DNA of 64,000 nucleotides, taken from assembly GCF_009193295.2 (NCBI RefSeq), contig NZ_CP059973.1:1736001-1800000 (forward strand), in the 5' to 3' direction. Positions 26,175 to 35,179 of this stretch are shown here, piece by piece. Within the stretch, counting starts at the first letter, position 1. Every line of letters begins with the position of its first letter. Position numbers and translations under genes: made by a program. Below the pieces are notes generated by a model. It was not told the origin of the DNA. It saw only the letters and a program-made list of their open reading frames with translations, and made no database searches. This DNA comes from Bacteroides luhongzhouii (GTDB lineage: Bacteria > Bacteroidota > Bacteroidia > Bacteroidales > Bacteroidaceae).

Positions 26175-26669
26175 ATGAAAAAAGAAGTAAGAAAAAACAT
26201 TTGTATAAAAGTCTTCTTTATGGCTTTTATTTTTCCCTTTATTCAAAGTTGTACTACTGACAACAATGCGCTAACTAGTGAGAACATCTGTATGGCAATA
26301 ATTTCTGGTGCTGGAACTGCACCTCCTATACCGAAATTACCAGAGGATAGAGTTGTATTGATTGATTCTATAATAGAAACAAATGAAATTCAAGAATATG
26401 TTAAGACGTTAAAACGTTTAAAAAAGAAAGTAGAACCTTATACAGTGGGTATCGGTAAAGAAAAAATGAAAGAATTTAGAAAAAATATGCGAGATGAAAT
26501 TTATACCAAAGCTTATTTAAAAAATATGCGAGCACAAATAGATATTGAGAATGAGCTTCAAGATCTGAATAACTGTTGGGGTAAAATAATCGTAATGTCT
26601 AAGACATTAAACCTTTCAGTAGAAGAACAAGTTGCTTTATTTGCAAAAACATTACATCAAACTTATTAA
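26175..26669 (+). CDS. Small lipoprotein of the DSI-E core family
   Basis: A 164-residue lipoprotein (FIQSC lipobox, Cys near 26). A proline-rich linker (GTAPPIPKLPED) leads to the family core VLIDSIIETNEIQEYVKTLKRL, then charged helices to the end (NLSVEEQVALFAKTLHQTY). The closing LS-x-E/D-x-x-VALF segment resembles the ends of the 121- and 130-residue members at 24579 and 28921 (LSKDASIAVFE). It lacks the four-cysteine tail. The next gene, at 26671, starts 1 base after its stop codon, so the two are tightly coupled. Function unknown to me. Confidence 0.65.
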   Translation: MKKEVRKNICIKVFFMAFIFPFIQSCTTDNNALTSENICMAIISGAGTAPPIPKLPEDRVVLIDSIIETNEIQEYVKTLKRLKKKVEPYTVGIGKEKMKEFRKNMRDEIYTKAYLKNMRAQIDIENELQDLNNCWGKIIVMSKTLNLSVEEQVALFAKTLHQTY

Positions 26670-26670
26670 A

Positions 26671-27368
26671 ATGAATATGAAATTAAGACTGAAAATTAGT
26701 TTAACAGTTTTACTGCTGTTATTAACGCTTTGTACAACTATTATTTATAGTTGTAGTTCTGAAGATTATGATTTTGAAGATAACTCAGAAGAACTAAAGG
26801 TAACTCGCGTAGCATACAAAGTAGGACAGTTTTGGTTGAATCTATTGCAGAATCAGATGTGTATATGGATTTTATTATAAGCTGTGATTTGTTGACCGAG
26901 AAGATGGATAATTATAGGGCAACTTTAAGTCAAGAGGAGTTAAATGAAATCTCACATAATATGAATAATGTAGATTTCGTTCTAAAACTTGTGAAAAAGG
27001 CTGGTGTTCAGAATGAAATTAATCAAATTGTTGAGGCTCGAGAAAGATTGAACAAATCAACAAAATTCTCCCAGCTTAATAGTAAAGAAGTAGATATGTT
27101 ATTCTATGATTATACAAAGCCAGCTAAACATACCGTTATGTTGCTTAAAAAACGTGAGGAAAATACTAAAGAAGGTTGTTATGAAGCGTTGCTAAAAGAA
27201 TTAGAAATGAGTTATAGTACATATTATGCAATGATGGCATTATGTGATAGTGAACCGATACCAGCTCTCTGTCAAATGTCGGCGGAAACATTTTTGCAAA
27301 AAGCAAAAGAAATAGCAGCTGAAAATTATAAGAATTGCATGGATAAGGTTAGAAGAGTTTTTTTATAA
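26671..27368 (+). pseudogene. Frameshifted coiled-coil lipoprotein with C-x21-C-x8-C-x21-C tail
   Basis: The ATG at 26671 gives a lipoprotein start (MNMKLRLKISLTVL, lipobox IIYSC) and VTRV, then runs into a stop at 26878-26880. From about 26834 another frame continues with the expected family core LVESIAESDVYMDFIISC and a full C-terminal half ending at 27368. One extra T in the TTTT run at 26830-26833 would restore a single frame of about 232 residues. The tail has four cysteines spaced 21, 8 and 21, identical to the protein at 21500-22213 in spacing. It is either a recent pseudogene, a phase-off copy, or a sequencing error. Confidence 0.7.
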
Positions 27369-27442
27369 ACTTGAAAGTAGATATGATGCTACTATTTAGA
27401 TAATTAAATTGTTCCTCTGTATTTTTGCTAATTGTATAAATA

Positions 27443-28204
27443 ATGAAACAATATGTAGTAGTTCTATACCCGTTTTTTTGCTTCCTTGCGTGTATTTACA
27501 ATAAAGTTACTAATATAGTCTCTATTGAATCTGAAATGATTTTATTTTTTCAGGAAACTTTAGAAACTAACTATGGTAACAAAGATGCAGTTTGCTTATT
27601 TGTGCAGGCTTTGAAACGCTATCATTTTAATTATTTATTAGATGTAGACAAGGATAGGTTAAAACGAATAAATGAAAAGCTTTACACAGGTGGCATCCTT
27701 TATTCCTACTTCCTTGACGGGGCTATCCTGAATGATTCATGTATGTTGTTTGTTCCTACTGGTGTTTCTCCGTCAGCATATCGTCGTTCTGATGCTTATC
27801 GGCAGGCATTAAAGAAGTTGCAGGTTAAGGATTCTTATTCTGTTGGTCTAATTGTCGATTCCGCAAAGTATATGTATAATAAAGCTCAAGTGGAGGATAT
27901 CCCCTTGCCATTGAAGAAGCGAGAAGATGGTTTTACATATTGGCAAAGAGAATTACTACAGGCAGTTCATCCCGCTTTGAAAGCAATAGCAAAGGTTGAA
28001 GATGAAACTGGAGGAAATCCTCCTTCGTCTGTGCTATTTGGGATGATCGCTAATAATACGGAGAATATTTGCGAAGGCTTTAAGGATGATCGGGAGGTGC
28101 AAATGTTTCTAACGCTTTATTTTTGGAAGTATTTGTGTCATTTTGCAAATATAGATTTCTATACAGGAATGGATAAAACAAGTGAAGTAATAAAATGTAA
28201 ATAA
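27443..28204 (+). CDS. Secreted protein of unknown family, tandem copy 1
   Basis: A 253-residue protein with an N-terminal hydrophobic segment (VVVLYPFFCFLACIY) that may be a signal or lipoprotein peptide. The body shares a clear pattern with the next gene: E(S/T)EMIxFF near the start, then a Tyr-rich H(Y/F)xFxY(L/I)(L/I)DVDK with KLY, and an ending D-R-(E/D)-V-Q-M-F with F-W-(K/R)-Y-L-C and TGxDKT. It is about 35 residues longer than its partner, mainly in the middle. The two lie 7 bases apart and are probably co-transcribed products of a tandem duplication. I recognise no family or catalytic motif. Confidence 0.6.
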   Translation: MKQYVVVLYPFFCFLACIYNKVTNIVSIESEMILFFQETLETNYGNKDAVCLFVQALKRYHFNYLLDVDKDRLKRINEKLYTGGILYSYFLDGAILNDSCMLFVPTGVSPSAYRRSDAYRQALKKLQVKDSYSVGLIVDSAKYMYNKAQVEDIPLPLKKREDGFTYWQRELLQAVHPALKAIAKVEDETGGNPPSSVLFGMIANNTENICEGFKDDREVQMFLTLYFWKYLCHFANIDFYTGMDKTSEVIKCK

Positions 28205-28211
28205 GGAGAAT

Positions 28212-28868
28212 ATGAAAAGAAGTATCTTTTTATTCTTTCTGGGAATAATATTGTTTGTTTGCCAGACAAAAGCATCTACAATAAACGATGTGTCTGCTGT
28301 AGAGACAGAAATGATTAACTTTTTCTGTTCTACATTGCAACGTAACTACGGCAGTTCTGACGGAAAAGCAGTAAAGTTGATGATGGATGCTCTTCTGCAT
28401 TATAAATTTCATTATATTATTGATGTGGACAAGGAGGCTTTGAAAGCTATTAATGACAAACTTTATCCGGATATATTTGGTCGCTATTTTGTAGAGACTA
28501 ATGAGCAGCCGATTGATTCACTTCATACGAATTGGGAACGGTATGATCCTTATCATATCATTTGTAGCTATAAGTTTAAAAAACAACTGAATGAAGAAAC
28601 TTATTACCAGAAGGAACTGTCACAGGCTACATCTCCTTTATTTAAGGAAGTATGTAATGCGTATGAAGCAACCGGCAGTTTACCTTTTACTGTCGTTTGG
28701 GGAAAGATCCGTGACAACAAATATCAATGTTTAGATGCTTTTGAAACGGATAGGGATGTTCAGATGTTTTTCACTTTCTTCTTTTGGCGTTATTTATGTT
28801 ATTGTGTGAATCTTGATTTTATGACGGGAAAGGATAAAACGAAGTTATGTATAGATATGAGAAGATAA
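28212..28868 (+). CDS. Secreted protein of unknown family, tandem copy 2
   Basis: A 218-residue protein with a clear signal peptide (MKRSIFLFFLGIILFVCQTKA). It repeats the pattern of the preceding gene: VETEMINFFCSTLQRNYG, YIIDVDKEALKAINDKLY, and the C-terminal DRDVQMFFTFFFWRYLCY with FMTGKDKT. The strong conservation of the first 70 and last 40 residues, with a variable middle, suggests these ends form the functional core. A coding start at 28212 has a purine-rich AAGGAGAA about 7 bases before it. No function is known to me. Confidence 0.62.
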   Translation: MKRSIFLFFLGIILFVCQTKASTINDVSAVETEMINFFCSTLQRNYGSSDGKAVKLMMDALLHYKFHYIIDVDKEALKAINDKLYPDIFGRYFVETNEQPIDSLHTNWERYDPYHIICSYKFKKQLNEETYYQKELSQATSPLFKEVCNAYEATGSLPFTVVWGKIRDNKYQCLDAFETDRDVQMFFTFFFWRYLCYCVNLDFMTGKDKTKLCIDMRR

Positions 28869-28920
28869 GAAGTATAAGTTTAATTTCATCAATAAATTGG
28901 TGATAAATCATTTTTATAAT

Positions 28921-29310
28921 ATGAACAGACAGAAGATTTATTTGGCAATAGTCTTGGCATTGATATTTATGTCAAGTTGTGGTTCTTCTGCTAAGATAGC
29001 AAAGAATTGCGATGAAATGAAGAGTGATTCAAGAATATGGGATTATCTTGACGTCAGTGATAGAGAACGTACATTGGTTGATTCTATTGTAGCATTGGAT
29101 GAATATGCTGTATTTCTTGATTCATACAAAAAGTATCGGACAAAGAAGAATGCTATGCGTGAGGGCGAAGATGTGGAACAAACGAAAGAGTTTGCGGAAT
29201 ATGTGGCAGCGTGTTCTAAAATATTAAGAATCACGGATGAGTTAAAGTTAAGTGTGAATGCATCTGTTGCTGTGTTTGAGAAGATGCGTGAAGTTGCTAA
29301 TAATAAATAG
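28921..29310 (+). CDS. Small lipoprotein of the DSIVALDEY core family, intact copy
   Basis: I start it at the ATG at 28921 (MNRQKIYLAIVLALIFMSSC), which yields a standard lipobox with Cys at 20; an ATG at 28897 would add eight unneeded residues. The mature 110 residues are nearly identical to the gene at 24579 through SIVALDEYAVFLDSY and the MREGEDVEQTKEFAEYVAAC helix, and the DNA is close to identical over that stretch, so the duplication is recent. The C-terminus differs more. It lacks the four-cysteine tail. Function unknown to me; probably an outer-membrane lipoprotein. Confidence 0.68.
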   Translation: MNRQKIYLAIVLALIFMSSCGSSAKIAKNCDEMKSDSRIWDYLDVSDRERTLVDSIVALDEYAVFLDSYKKYRTKKNAMREGEDVEQTKEFAEYVAACSKILRITDELKLSVNASVAVFEKMREVANNK

Positions 29311-29324
29311 AATCAATAAAGAAT

Positions 29325-29597
29325 ATGATCCGGGAAGATAAAACGCCAACTAAAAAGATGTTGTCGACCAAGAATAACATTTATATAGGACTGTGTATCT
29401 TATATCTAGTGTTGTTAATGATAAACAGGAAATATCCAATAGGAGATATAACACTGCATATCGTTTATCTTTCAACCTGGTTTTTTCTTTTATTGTGGGA
29501 AGTAGTAGATGTACTAATAAATAGAAAGAAGAATATTAGCTTCATAGTTATAATTTCGATGGTGCTGGTTATGTACATTGCAAATATGTTGAGGTAA
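29325..29597 (+). CDS. Small membrane protein, unknown function
   Basis: A 90-residue protein with three hydrophobic helices (YIGLCILYLVLLMI; IVYLSTWFFLLLWEVVDVLI; FIVIISMVLVMYIANML) separated by short basic loops. It lies 14 bases after the lipoprotein gene at 28921 and 15 bases before the next gene, so it fits an operon. The size and layout resemble the membrane protein at 21216-21515, which also accompanies a lipoprotein of the same family, but I see no clear sequence similarity. Confidence 0.5.
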   Translation: MIREDKTPTKKMLSTKNNIYIGLCILYLVLLMINRKYPIGDITLHIVYLSTWFFLLLWEVVDVLINRKKNISFIVIISMVLVMYIANMLR

Positions 29598-29612
29598 AAA
29601 ATAATATGTATT

Positions 29613-30257
29613 ATGCGAACCGTTTTATTTCTAGTTAGTATCGTTTTTAATATAGTTGGTATAGCAACTGCTAACGAAGTATTCAACCGTTGTGATACTC
29701 TTCCATCTGCGCAAATGGATTTGTTTACTTATGGAAGTCCGTCTATTGTAACAAGTGAGATGAATTTTAGAAATCTGTTTCGGAATTTTCCCATTTATGT
29801 AGATAATGCTAATGAAATAAAACTGCTATATTATCACTATGTGGAAACGATTAAAAACAAGAAGCAAATAAAAAGCTATGTGAAGAGAAATTTTCCACCA
29901 TATGTTCCCAATTGGGGAGTAGCTGGAAGTCAAGGTGGAAATTCTGATATTGGTGAATTCTCTACTTGGCGTTTCACAATTGAACAAGATCCTTTTCAAA
30001 CAATAGATGAAGACATTGTCAGTAAGATGATGCGGGAGGTTAAAATAGGCTATGAAGTATGGGAGGTTGTGTTTAAATTGTGGGATACGACTTACCATTA
30101 TTATATGTTTGTGAATGCTAAAACGCAGGCAATTGTGAAGTGGGGGAATATTTTTGGAGCCAATATACCACAAAGCCATATTGATTTCATAAACCGAAAA
30201 TACAAACGAGATGCCAAAAAGCATATTGAGGTTGTTCCGATTCTTCATCATCAATAA
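29613..30257 (+). CDS. Secreted protein, unknown function
   Basis: A 214-residue protein with a signal peptide (MRTVLFLVSIVFNIVGIATA). The rest is rich in aromatic residues and looks globular, with WRFTIEQDPFQ, GYEVWEVVFKLWDTTYHYYMF and KWGNIFGANIPQSH. I recognise no catalytic motif or family. It sits in a run of small secreted and membrane proteins between the coiled-coil lipoproteins and the O-antigen-ligase-like gene, with short gaps on both sides. Confidence 0.55.
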   Translation: MRTVLFLVSIVFNIVGIATANEVFNRCDTLPSAQMDLFTYGSPSIVTSEMNFRNLFRNFPIYVDNANEIKLLYYHYVETIKNKKQIKSYVKRNFPPYVPNWGVAGSQGGNSDIGEFSTWRFTIEQDPFQTIDEDIVSKMMREVKIGYEVWEVVFKLWDTTYHYYMFVNAKTQAIVKWGNIFGANIPQSHIDFINRKYKRDAKKHIEVVPILHHQ

Positions 30258-30266
30258 TGGAAAAAT

Positions 30267-30485
30267 ATGATAGGATATGAAATAGCTATTAATGATCAGT
30301 CACCTGTGGTTGTCACGTCACCTGACGTGGCAGTCGTCATGGTGCATAGCAATTGCTCTTTCGGTGATAGTATTTATGTAGGAGGCTTGAATACTTCGAG
30401 AAGAATCGTTTGGGTAGATGAAAAACTGAAAGTGGGAGATAGGGTTCGTTTGAAAAAGGTATTGGAGGATGAGAACTTGATTTAA
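30267..30485 (+). CDS. Small cytoplasmic protein, unknown function
   Basis: A 72-residue reading frame without signal peptide (VVVTSPDVAVVMVHSNCSFG, then ILN-free text ending LKVGDRVRLKKVLEDENLI). It begins 9 bases after the preceding stop and ends 13 bases before the O-antigen-ligase-like gene. The KVGDRVRLKKV segment has the look of a small beta-barrel. No convincing ribosome site is seen, so it is a probable rather than certain gene. Confidence 0.4.
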   Translation: MIGYEIAINDQSPVVVTSPDVAVVMVHSNCSFGDSIYVGGLNTSRRIVWVDEKLKVGDRVRLKKVLEDENLI

Positions 30486-30498
30486 TACCAAGATAGAA

Positions 30499-32067
30499 AT
30501 GATAAGACTCTTTCATATTTTGTTTGCCGCAGCATGTATAGGCAGTATGTTTGTATATTCCCACCAATTTACAGACGCATATATTGTGCCCAAATGGTGC
30601 TGCGTTTTGTTTGTGCTGTTATGGATGCTGGTGTGTGCTGCATTTCTGGCATTGCAGCGTAAATCCATAGTGGCGGATATGGCGATATGGGGGAGTATCA
30701 TTGTTTCCAGTTGTTGGTTGCAGGCTGTTTATGGAATATTGCAATACGTAGGTTTATTTCCTTCTCATGCAACCTTCCGTGTGACTGGTAGTTTTGATAA
30801 TCCGGCAGGATTTGCTGCTTGCCTTTGTGCCGGATTGCCTTTTGTCGTTTTTTTGATCATACATAGAAATAAGTATATTCGATATGCCGGATGGCTGGCA
30901 GGTGGAGTGATGGTGTTGGCGATATTTTTATCTCATTCGCGATCCGGTATGGTAAGTGTCATTGCGGTATGTGTCATGTATTTGTGTGGAAGATTCGTTC
31001 ATGGGAGATTATGGAGATATTTACTATCGGTATCTATGATAGGATTGTTAATAATCGGCTCCTATTGGTTGAAAAAAGATTCGGCAGATGGTCGGTTGTT
31101 GATTTGGCGGTGTGGTTTGGAAATGGTGAAAGATGCTCCTTGGACGGGGCATGGCGTCGGAAGTTTCGAGGCTAAATATATGGACTATCAGGCGGATTAC
31201 TTCAAAGAATATGGTTCGCAAAATCGCTATGTAATGTTAGCGGATAATGTAAAGCAGCCTTTTAATGAATATTTGGGAGTTCTGATTAATTTCGGTATTG
31301 TCGGATTGGCTTTGCTTTTGGGTATTATGTGGGCACTTGTGTATTGTTATAGGCAAAATCCTACACAGGAAAAGAAAATAGCTCTTTATATTTTGCTATC
31401 AATAGGCGTATTCTCTTTCTTTTCCTATCCGTTTACGTATCCTTTTACTTGGGTGGTGACATTTCTTGCCGTTCTCATGTTGACTGTTGATTATTTGGAG
31501 CAGATAAAAATAGGAACATGGGGCAGGAATATAATGTATACAGCAACAATGATGTGTTTCTTCTGGGGACTGTTTAAGTTGGGTGAACGTACACAGTCGG
31601 AACGCAGTTGGCAGGAGGCTTCGGTATTAGCTCTTTGTCATTCGTATGATGAGGCGCTTCCGTACTATGTGAGTCTGAAACATCGATTCAAAGATAATCC
31701 TTATTTCCTGTATAATTATGCTGCTGTTTTCACGGAAGCCAAAGAATACGAGAAGGCTTTAAAGGTAGCGTTAGAGTGTCGCCGGTATTGGGCAGATTAT
31801 GATTTGGAATTGATGATAGGAGAGAATTATCAGGAACAAAAAGATTTTATTTCAGCAGAAAAATATTACAAAAATGCATCAATGATGTGTCCGTCGAGAT
31901 TTACTCCACTATATCAACTATTTAAACTTTATAAACAGTTTGGTGAAAGCGTACGAGTCTATGAAATGGCTGAAATGATTATAAATAAACCGGTAAAGAT
32001 AAATTCCATGACAATACGTATGATGAAACGAGAGATGGAAAAAGAAATATTACAAATGAAAGGATGA
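30499..32067 (+). CDS. O-antigen ligase/oligosaccharyltransferase-like protein with TPR tail
   Basis: A 522-residue protein. Residues 1-345 form about ten membrane helices with the Wzy_C/O-antigen-ligase pattern: GSFDNPAGFAACLCAGLPF, then SHSRSGMVSVIAV, and the long periplasmic loop WTGHGVGSFEAKYMDYQADYF with its conserved Arg/His residues. Residues about 375-520 are tetratricopeptide-like repeats (YFLYNYAAVFTEAKEYEKALKVA; KDFISAEKYYKNASMMCPSRF). Family members transfer lipid-linked glycans to lipid A or to proteins (PglL type). Here no glycan-assembly genes are nearby, while secreted lipoproteins are, so protein glycosylation or a related transfer is possible. A second, split copy lies at 37761-39508. 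Confidence 0.82.
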   Translation: MIRLFHILFAAACIGSMFVYSHQFTDAYIVPKWCCVLFVLLWMLVCAAFLALQRKSIVADMAIWGSIIVSSCWLQAVYGILQYVGLFPSHATFRVTGSFDNPAGFAACLCAGLPFVVFLIIHRNKYIRYAGWLAGGVMVLAIFLSHSRSGMVSVIAVCVMYLCGRFVHGRLWRYLLSVSMIGLLIIGSYWLKKDSADGRLLIWRCGLEMVKDAPWTGHGVGSFEAKYMDYQADYFKEYGSQNRYVMLADNVKQPFNEYLGVLINFGIVGLALLLGIMWALVYCYRQNPTQEKKIALYILLSIGVFSFFSYPFTYPFTWVVTFLAVLMLTVDYLEQIKIGTWGRNIMYTATMMCFFWGLFKLGERTQSERSWQEASVLALCHSYDEALPYYVSLKHRFKDNPYFLYNYAAVFTEAKEYEKALKVALECRRYWADYDLELMIGENYQEQKDFISAEKYYKNASMMCPSRFTPLYQLFKLYKQFGESVRVYEMAEMIINKPVKINSMTIRMMKREMEKEILQMKG

Positions 32068-32091
32068 TTTGGTTACTATAAAAATGAAATA

Positions 32092-34980
32092 ATGAAGAAA
32101 CTATTGATTGCTTTACTAATATTGCTGTTGGCAGCCTGTTCGAAAAGTGTTCCTTATTCTGACGAAACTATTAAAAACGACTTGCGTGTACCTGCTTATC
32201 CGCTGCTGATGCTCCACCCGCATCTGCGTTTATGGTCGACAACAGATCAGCTGACAGAGAAGAATATGATTTTTACTAATGGGAAAAATCTTCCTTTTGT
32301 CGGTTTCCTGCGGGTGGACGGAACGATGTATCGCTTTATGGGTAGACGTGAACTACCTATGCAAGCCATTGCAACAATGGCATACGATTATGAAAGCTGG
32401 GAAGGAAAGTACACCTCTCTTAGACCGGATGAAGGCTGGGAGCAACCGGATTTTAATGATCAATATTGGCAGGTAAATGAAGGTGCATTCGGTACACGCG
32501 ACAGACGTGAAACGAGAACGCAGTGGCTTTCAACTGATATATGGGTGCGGAGGGAAATCGTGGATATTGATCCATATTTGCTTGAGAACAAGAAGATTTA
32601 TTTGCGTTATTCGTATGATGACATAGTTCAATTATATATTAACGGAAAACTAGTCGTAAGTGCGGACCGCGCAGCGGCAAATTTAAAAGTCGAGTTGCCG
32701 GATTCTATCTTGGATACAATGAAGGAAGGGAAAGCCCTTATTGCAGCTCATTGTGAGAATAAAAAAGGTAGTGCATTGATTGATTTCGGCTTATTTGCAG
32801 AGGAGCCGGGAATATTGGTAGAAGGCATAGCTCCTGTTTCTAATGAGAAGGAATGGATTGGGAAATATACAACAGAACAACCGGAAGAGGGTTGGGAAAT
32901 GACTGCTTTCAATGATAGCACATGGGCACAAGGAAACGCTGCTTTTGGCACGGAAGGCGGACCGAGTGTTGGTACTCCTTGGAATACTAATAGGCTATGG
33001 ATTAGGAGAGAAGTCTCATTCGATCCTTCCTTAGTGAAAAACAGACAACTTTTTGTACGTTATTCGTATAATGACGGTATGCAACTGCTTATTAATGGAA
33101 AGGAGCTTGTTCGTACGGGAACGAAGGCACGCAACGACGTGAAAGTGCAAATCCCGGATTCTATCTTAGAAACAATGGAAGATGGAAAAGCTTTGTTTGC
33201 GGCCCGTTGCGTGAATTGGGGAGGTACTTCCTTTGCAGATTTCGGGTTGTATGGTGAACTGAAAGAAGCCGGGCAAAAATCAGTGGATGTGCAGGCTACC
33301 CAAACACATTATATTTTTGATTGTGGAGATGTGGAATTGAAACTGACATTTACGGCTCCTTATTTATTGGATGATTTGGAACTGTTAAGTCGTCCGGTTA
33401 ATTATATTTCTTATCAGGCTAAGGCCTTGGACGGTAAGGAGCATGATGTCGCTATTTATTTTGAAATGGATCCTCATAAAGCCTTTCGTGCCGGACAGTC
33501 TACGGAGATGTATGAAAAAGACGGTTGGGTGATGATGAAGACCGGTCGGGAGAATCAGAAGTTATGGGTAGATAAGCTGAAGGATGCTCCGGCCTGGGGA
33601 TATTTCTATTTAGGAGCGAAAGAGAATGTTACTTGTGCACAAGGGGATGCGGCAGAGATGCGGGCACACTTTATGAAAGAAGGTGATTTGAAAGAAATGC
33701 GTCGGTCGAATGAAAAACGTTATGCGGCGATAGCACAGAAGCTGGAAATGAATAGTGAGTTTCCCCAACATCTGATTGCGGCTTTCGATGGATTGTATAC
33801 AATGGCTTATTTCGGTGAGGACCTACGACCTTATTGGAATAAGGACGGAGATAAAACGATAGAAGGGTTATATGAAGATGCGGAAAAAGTATATAAAGAA
33901 ACAATGGCAAGGTGCTATGCTTTTGACAGGCAATTGATGGAAAATGCTTGCCGTGTCGGTGGTAAAGAGTACGCAGAACTGTGTGCTTCGGCATATCGTC
34001 AGGCCGTTTCGTCTTTCCAGATGTCTAAGAATTCGAGTGATGAGTTGCTCTATTTTACTACGTTGGTGGGGTCGCTGGATATTTATTATGCTGTTTCACC
34101 GCTATTTCTTTGTTACAATCCCGATCTGCTGAAAGCAATGTTGAATCCTTTCTTTTATTATAGTGAGAGTGGTAAATGGAATAAGCCTTTCCCGGCTCAT
34201 GATTTGGGCGGTTATCCGTTTGTAAACGGACAAGCGAAAGGGGGAGATTTACCGGTTGAACATGCCGGAAATATGCTGATTATGGTGGCTGCTATGGCTA
34301 AAGCGGAAAAAGATGCATCTTACGCAAAGGCTCATTGGGAGACTCTCTCCAAATGGGCGGGTTATTTGATGGAGAACGGGGTTGATACCGATAAACAGAT
34401 TGATACTGATAGCTTTGCCGGCCGTTATTCTCATAATGCTAATTTGTCTGCCAAAGGAATTTTAGGTATTGCATCGTATGCTCTTCTGGCAAAAATGCTA
34501 GGTAAACAGGAAGATGCTGAAAAATATTTGGCAGCAGCAAAAAGAATGGCCGAGGAATGGGAGAAGCAGGCTTCTGATGGGGACCATTATCGTTTGGCTT
34601 TTGACCAGACGGATAGCTGGGGGCAAAAATATAACTTGATTTGGGATAAACTCCTTGACCTTCATGTTTTCCCGGATAGAGTAGTAGAATTGGAAACTGC
34701 TTTTTATAGGACTAAATTGAATACTTACGGTTGTCCGTTGCATAGTAAAACTGATTATGCGAAAGCTGATTGGACTATATGGACGGCTGCATTGCAAAAT
34801 GACCGACTTATGTTTCGTGAGTTTATTCTTCCGCTTTACAATTATATGAATGAAAACAAATGGCGTGTACCAATGGCGGACACTTATAATGTTGTGAATC
34901 AGAAAACAAGAGTCACATCATGGGGAAGACCGGTAACGGGTGCCTATTTCATAAAATTATTAGAGGCGGTTATTGAATGA
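32092..34980 (+). CDS. DUF4964/DUF5127/DUF4965/DUF1793 lipoprotein with two inserted jelly-roll domains
   Basis: A 962-residue relative of the protein at 4588-7065 (lipobox LAAC, Cys at 16). The N-terminal segment LRVPAYPLLMLHPHLRLWS and the C-terminal helical toroid (AHDLGGYPFVNGQAKGGDLPVEHAGNM; NLIWDKLLDLHVFP) align well by eye. The inserted jelly-roll, single in the first copy, is present twice in tandem, at about residues 100-240 and 248-395; each repeats GKYT(S/T), GW, FND and a YINGK/LINGK strand. The motif EESGNM of the first copy is EHAGNM here. It follows the O-antigen-ligase-like gene by 24 bases. It is not next to other glycosidase genes, unlike the first copy. A decayed third copy lies at 40757. 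Confidence 0.8.
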   Translation: MKKLLIALLILLLAACSKSVPYSDETIKNDLRVPAYPLLMLHPHLRLWSTTDQLTEKNMIFTNGKNLPFVGFLRVDGTMYRFMGRRELPMQAIATMAYDYESWEGKYTSLRPDEGWEQPDFNDQYWQVNEGAFGTRDRRETRTQWLSTDIWVRREIVDIDPYLLENKKIYLRYSYDDIVQLYINGKLVVSADRAAANLKVELPDSILDTMKEGKALIAAHCENKKGSALIDFGLFAEEPGILVEGIAPVSNEKEWIGKYTTEQPEEGWEMTAFNDSTWAQGNAAFGTEGGPSVGTPWNTNRLWIRREVSFDPSLVKNRQLFVRYSYNDGMQLLINGKELVRTGTKARNDVKVQIPDSILETMEDGKALFAARCVNWGGTSFADFGLYGELKEAGQKSVDVQATQTHYIFDCGDVELKLTFTAPYLLDDLELLSRPVNYISYQAKALDGKEHDVAIYFEMDPHKAFRAGQSTEMYEKDGWVMMKTGRENQKLWVDKLKDAPAWGYFYLGAKENVTCAQGDAAEMRAHFMKEGDLKEMRRSNEKRYAAIAQKLEMNSEFPQHLIAAFDGLYTMAYFGEDLRPYWNKDGDKTIEGLYEDAEKVYKETMARCYAFDRQLMENACRVGGKEYAELCASAYRQAVSSFQMSKNSSDELLYFTTLVGSLDIYYAVSPLFLCYNPDLLKAMLNPFFYYSESGKWNKPFPAHDLGGYPFVNGQAKGGDLPVEHAGNMLIMVAAMAKAEKDASYAKAHWETLSKWAGYLMENGVDTDKQIDTDSFAGRYSHNANLSAKGILGIASYALLAKMLGKQEDAEKYLAAAKRMAEEWEKQASDGDHYRLAFDQTDSWGQKYNLIWDKLLDLHVFPDRVVELETAFYRTKLNTYGCPLHSKTDYAKADWTIWTAALQNDRLMFREFILPLYNYMNENKWRVPMADTYNVVNQKTRVTSWGRPVTGAYFIKLLEAVIE

Positions 34981-35179
34981 TGTTGATTTAATGTGTATCT
35001 GTGCAAAAAAATAGTGTGGTTGCCCTGATTCTATACTTCGGATGTGCTTGATAAAGAAGAACCGATTGTAGCTATTGAAAAATTACTCTAGAGGAATATA
35101 AGAACGGATTTTTACATATGTAGATCAAATTCAAATTTGGAAATAATACTAATATATAACAGTTAATTAGATTTGTAAA

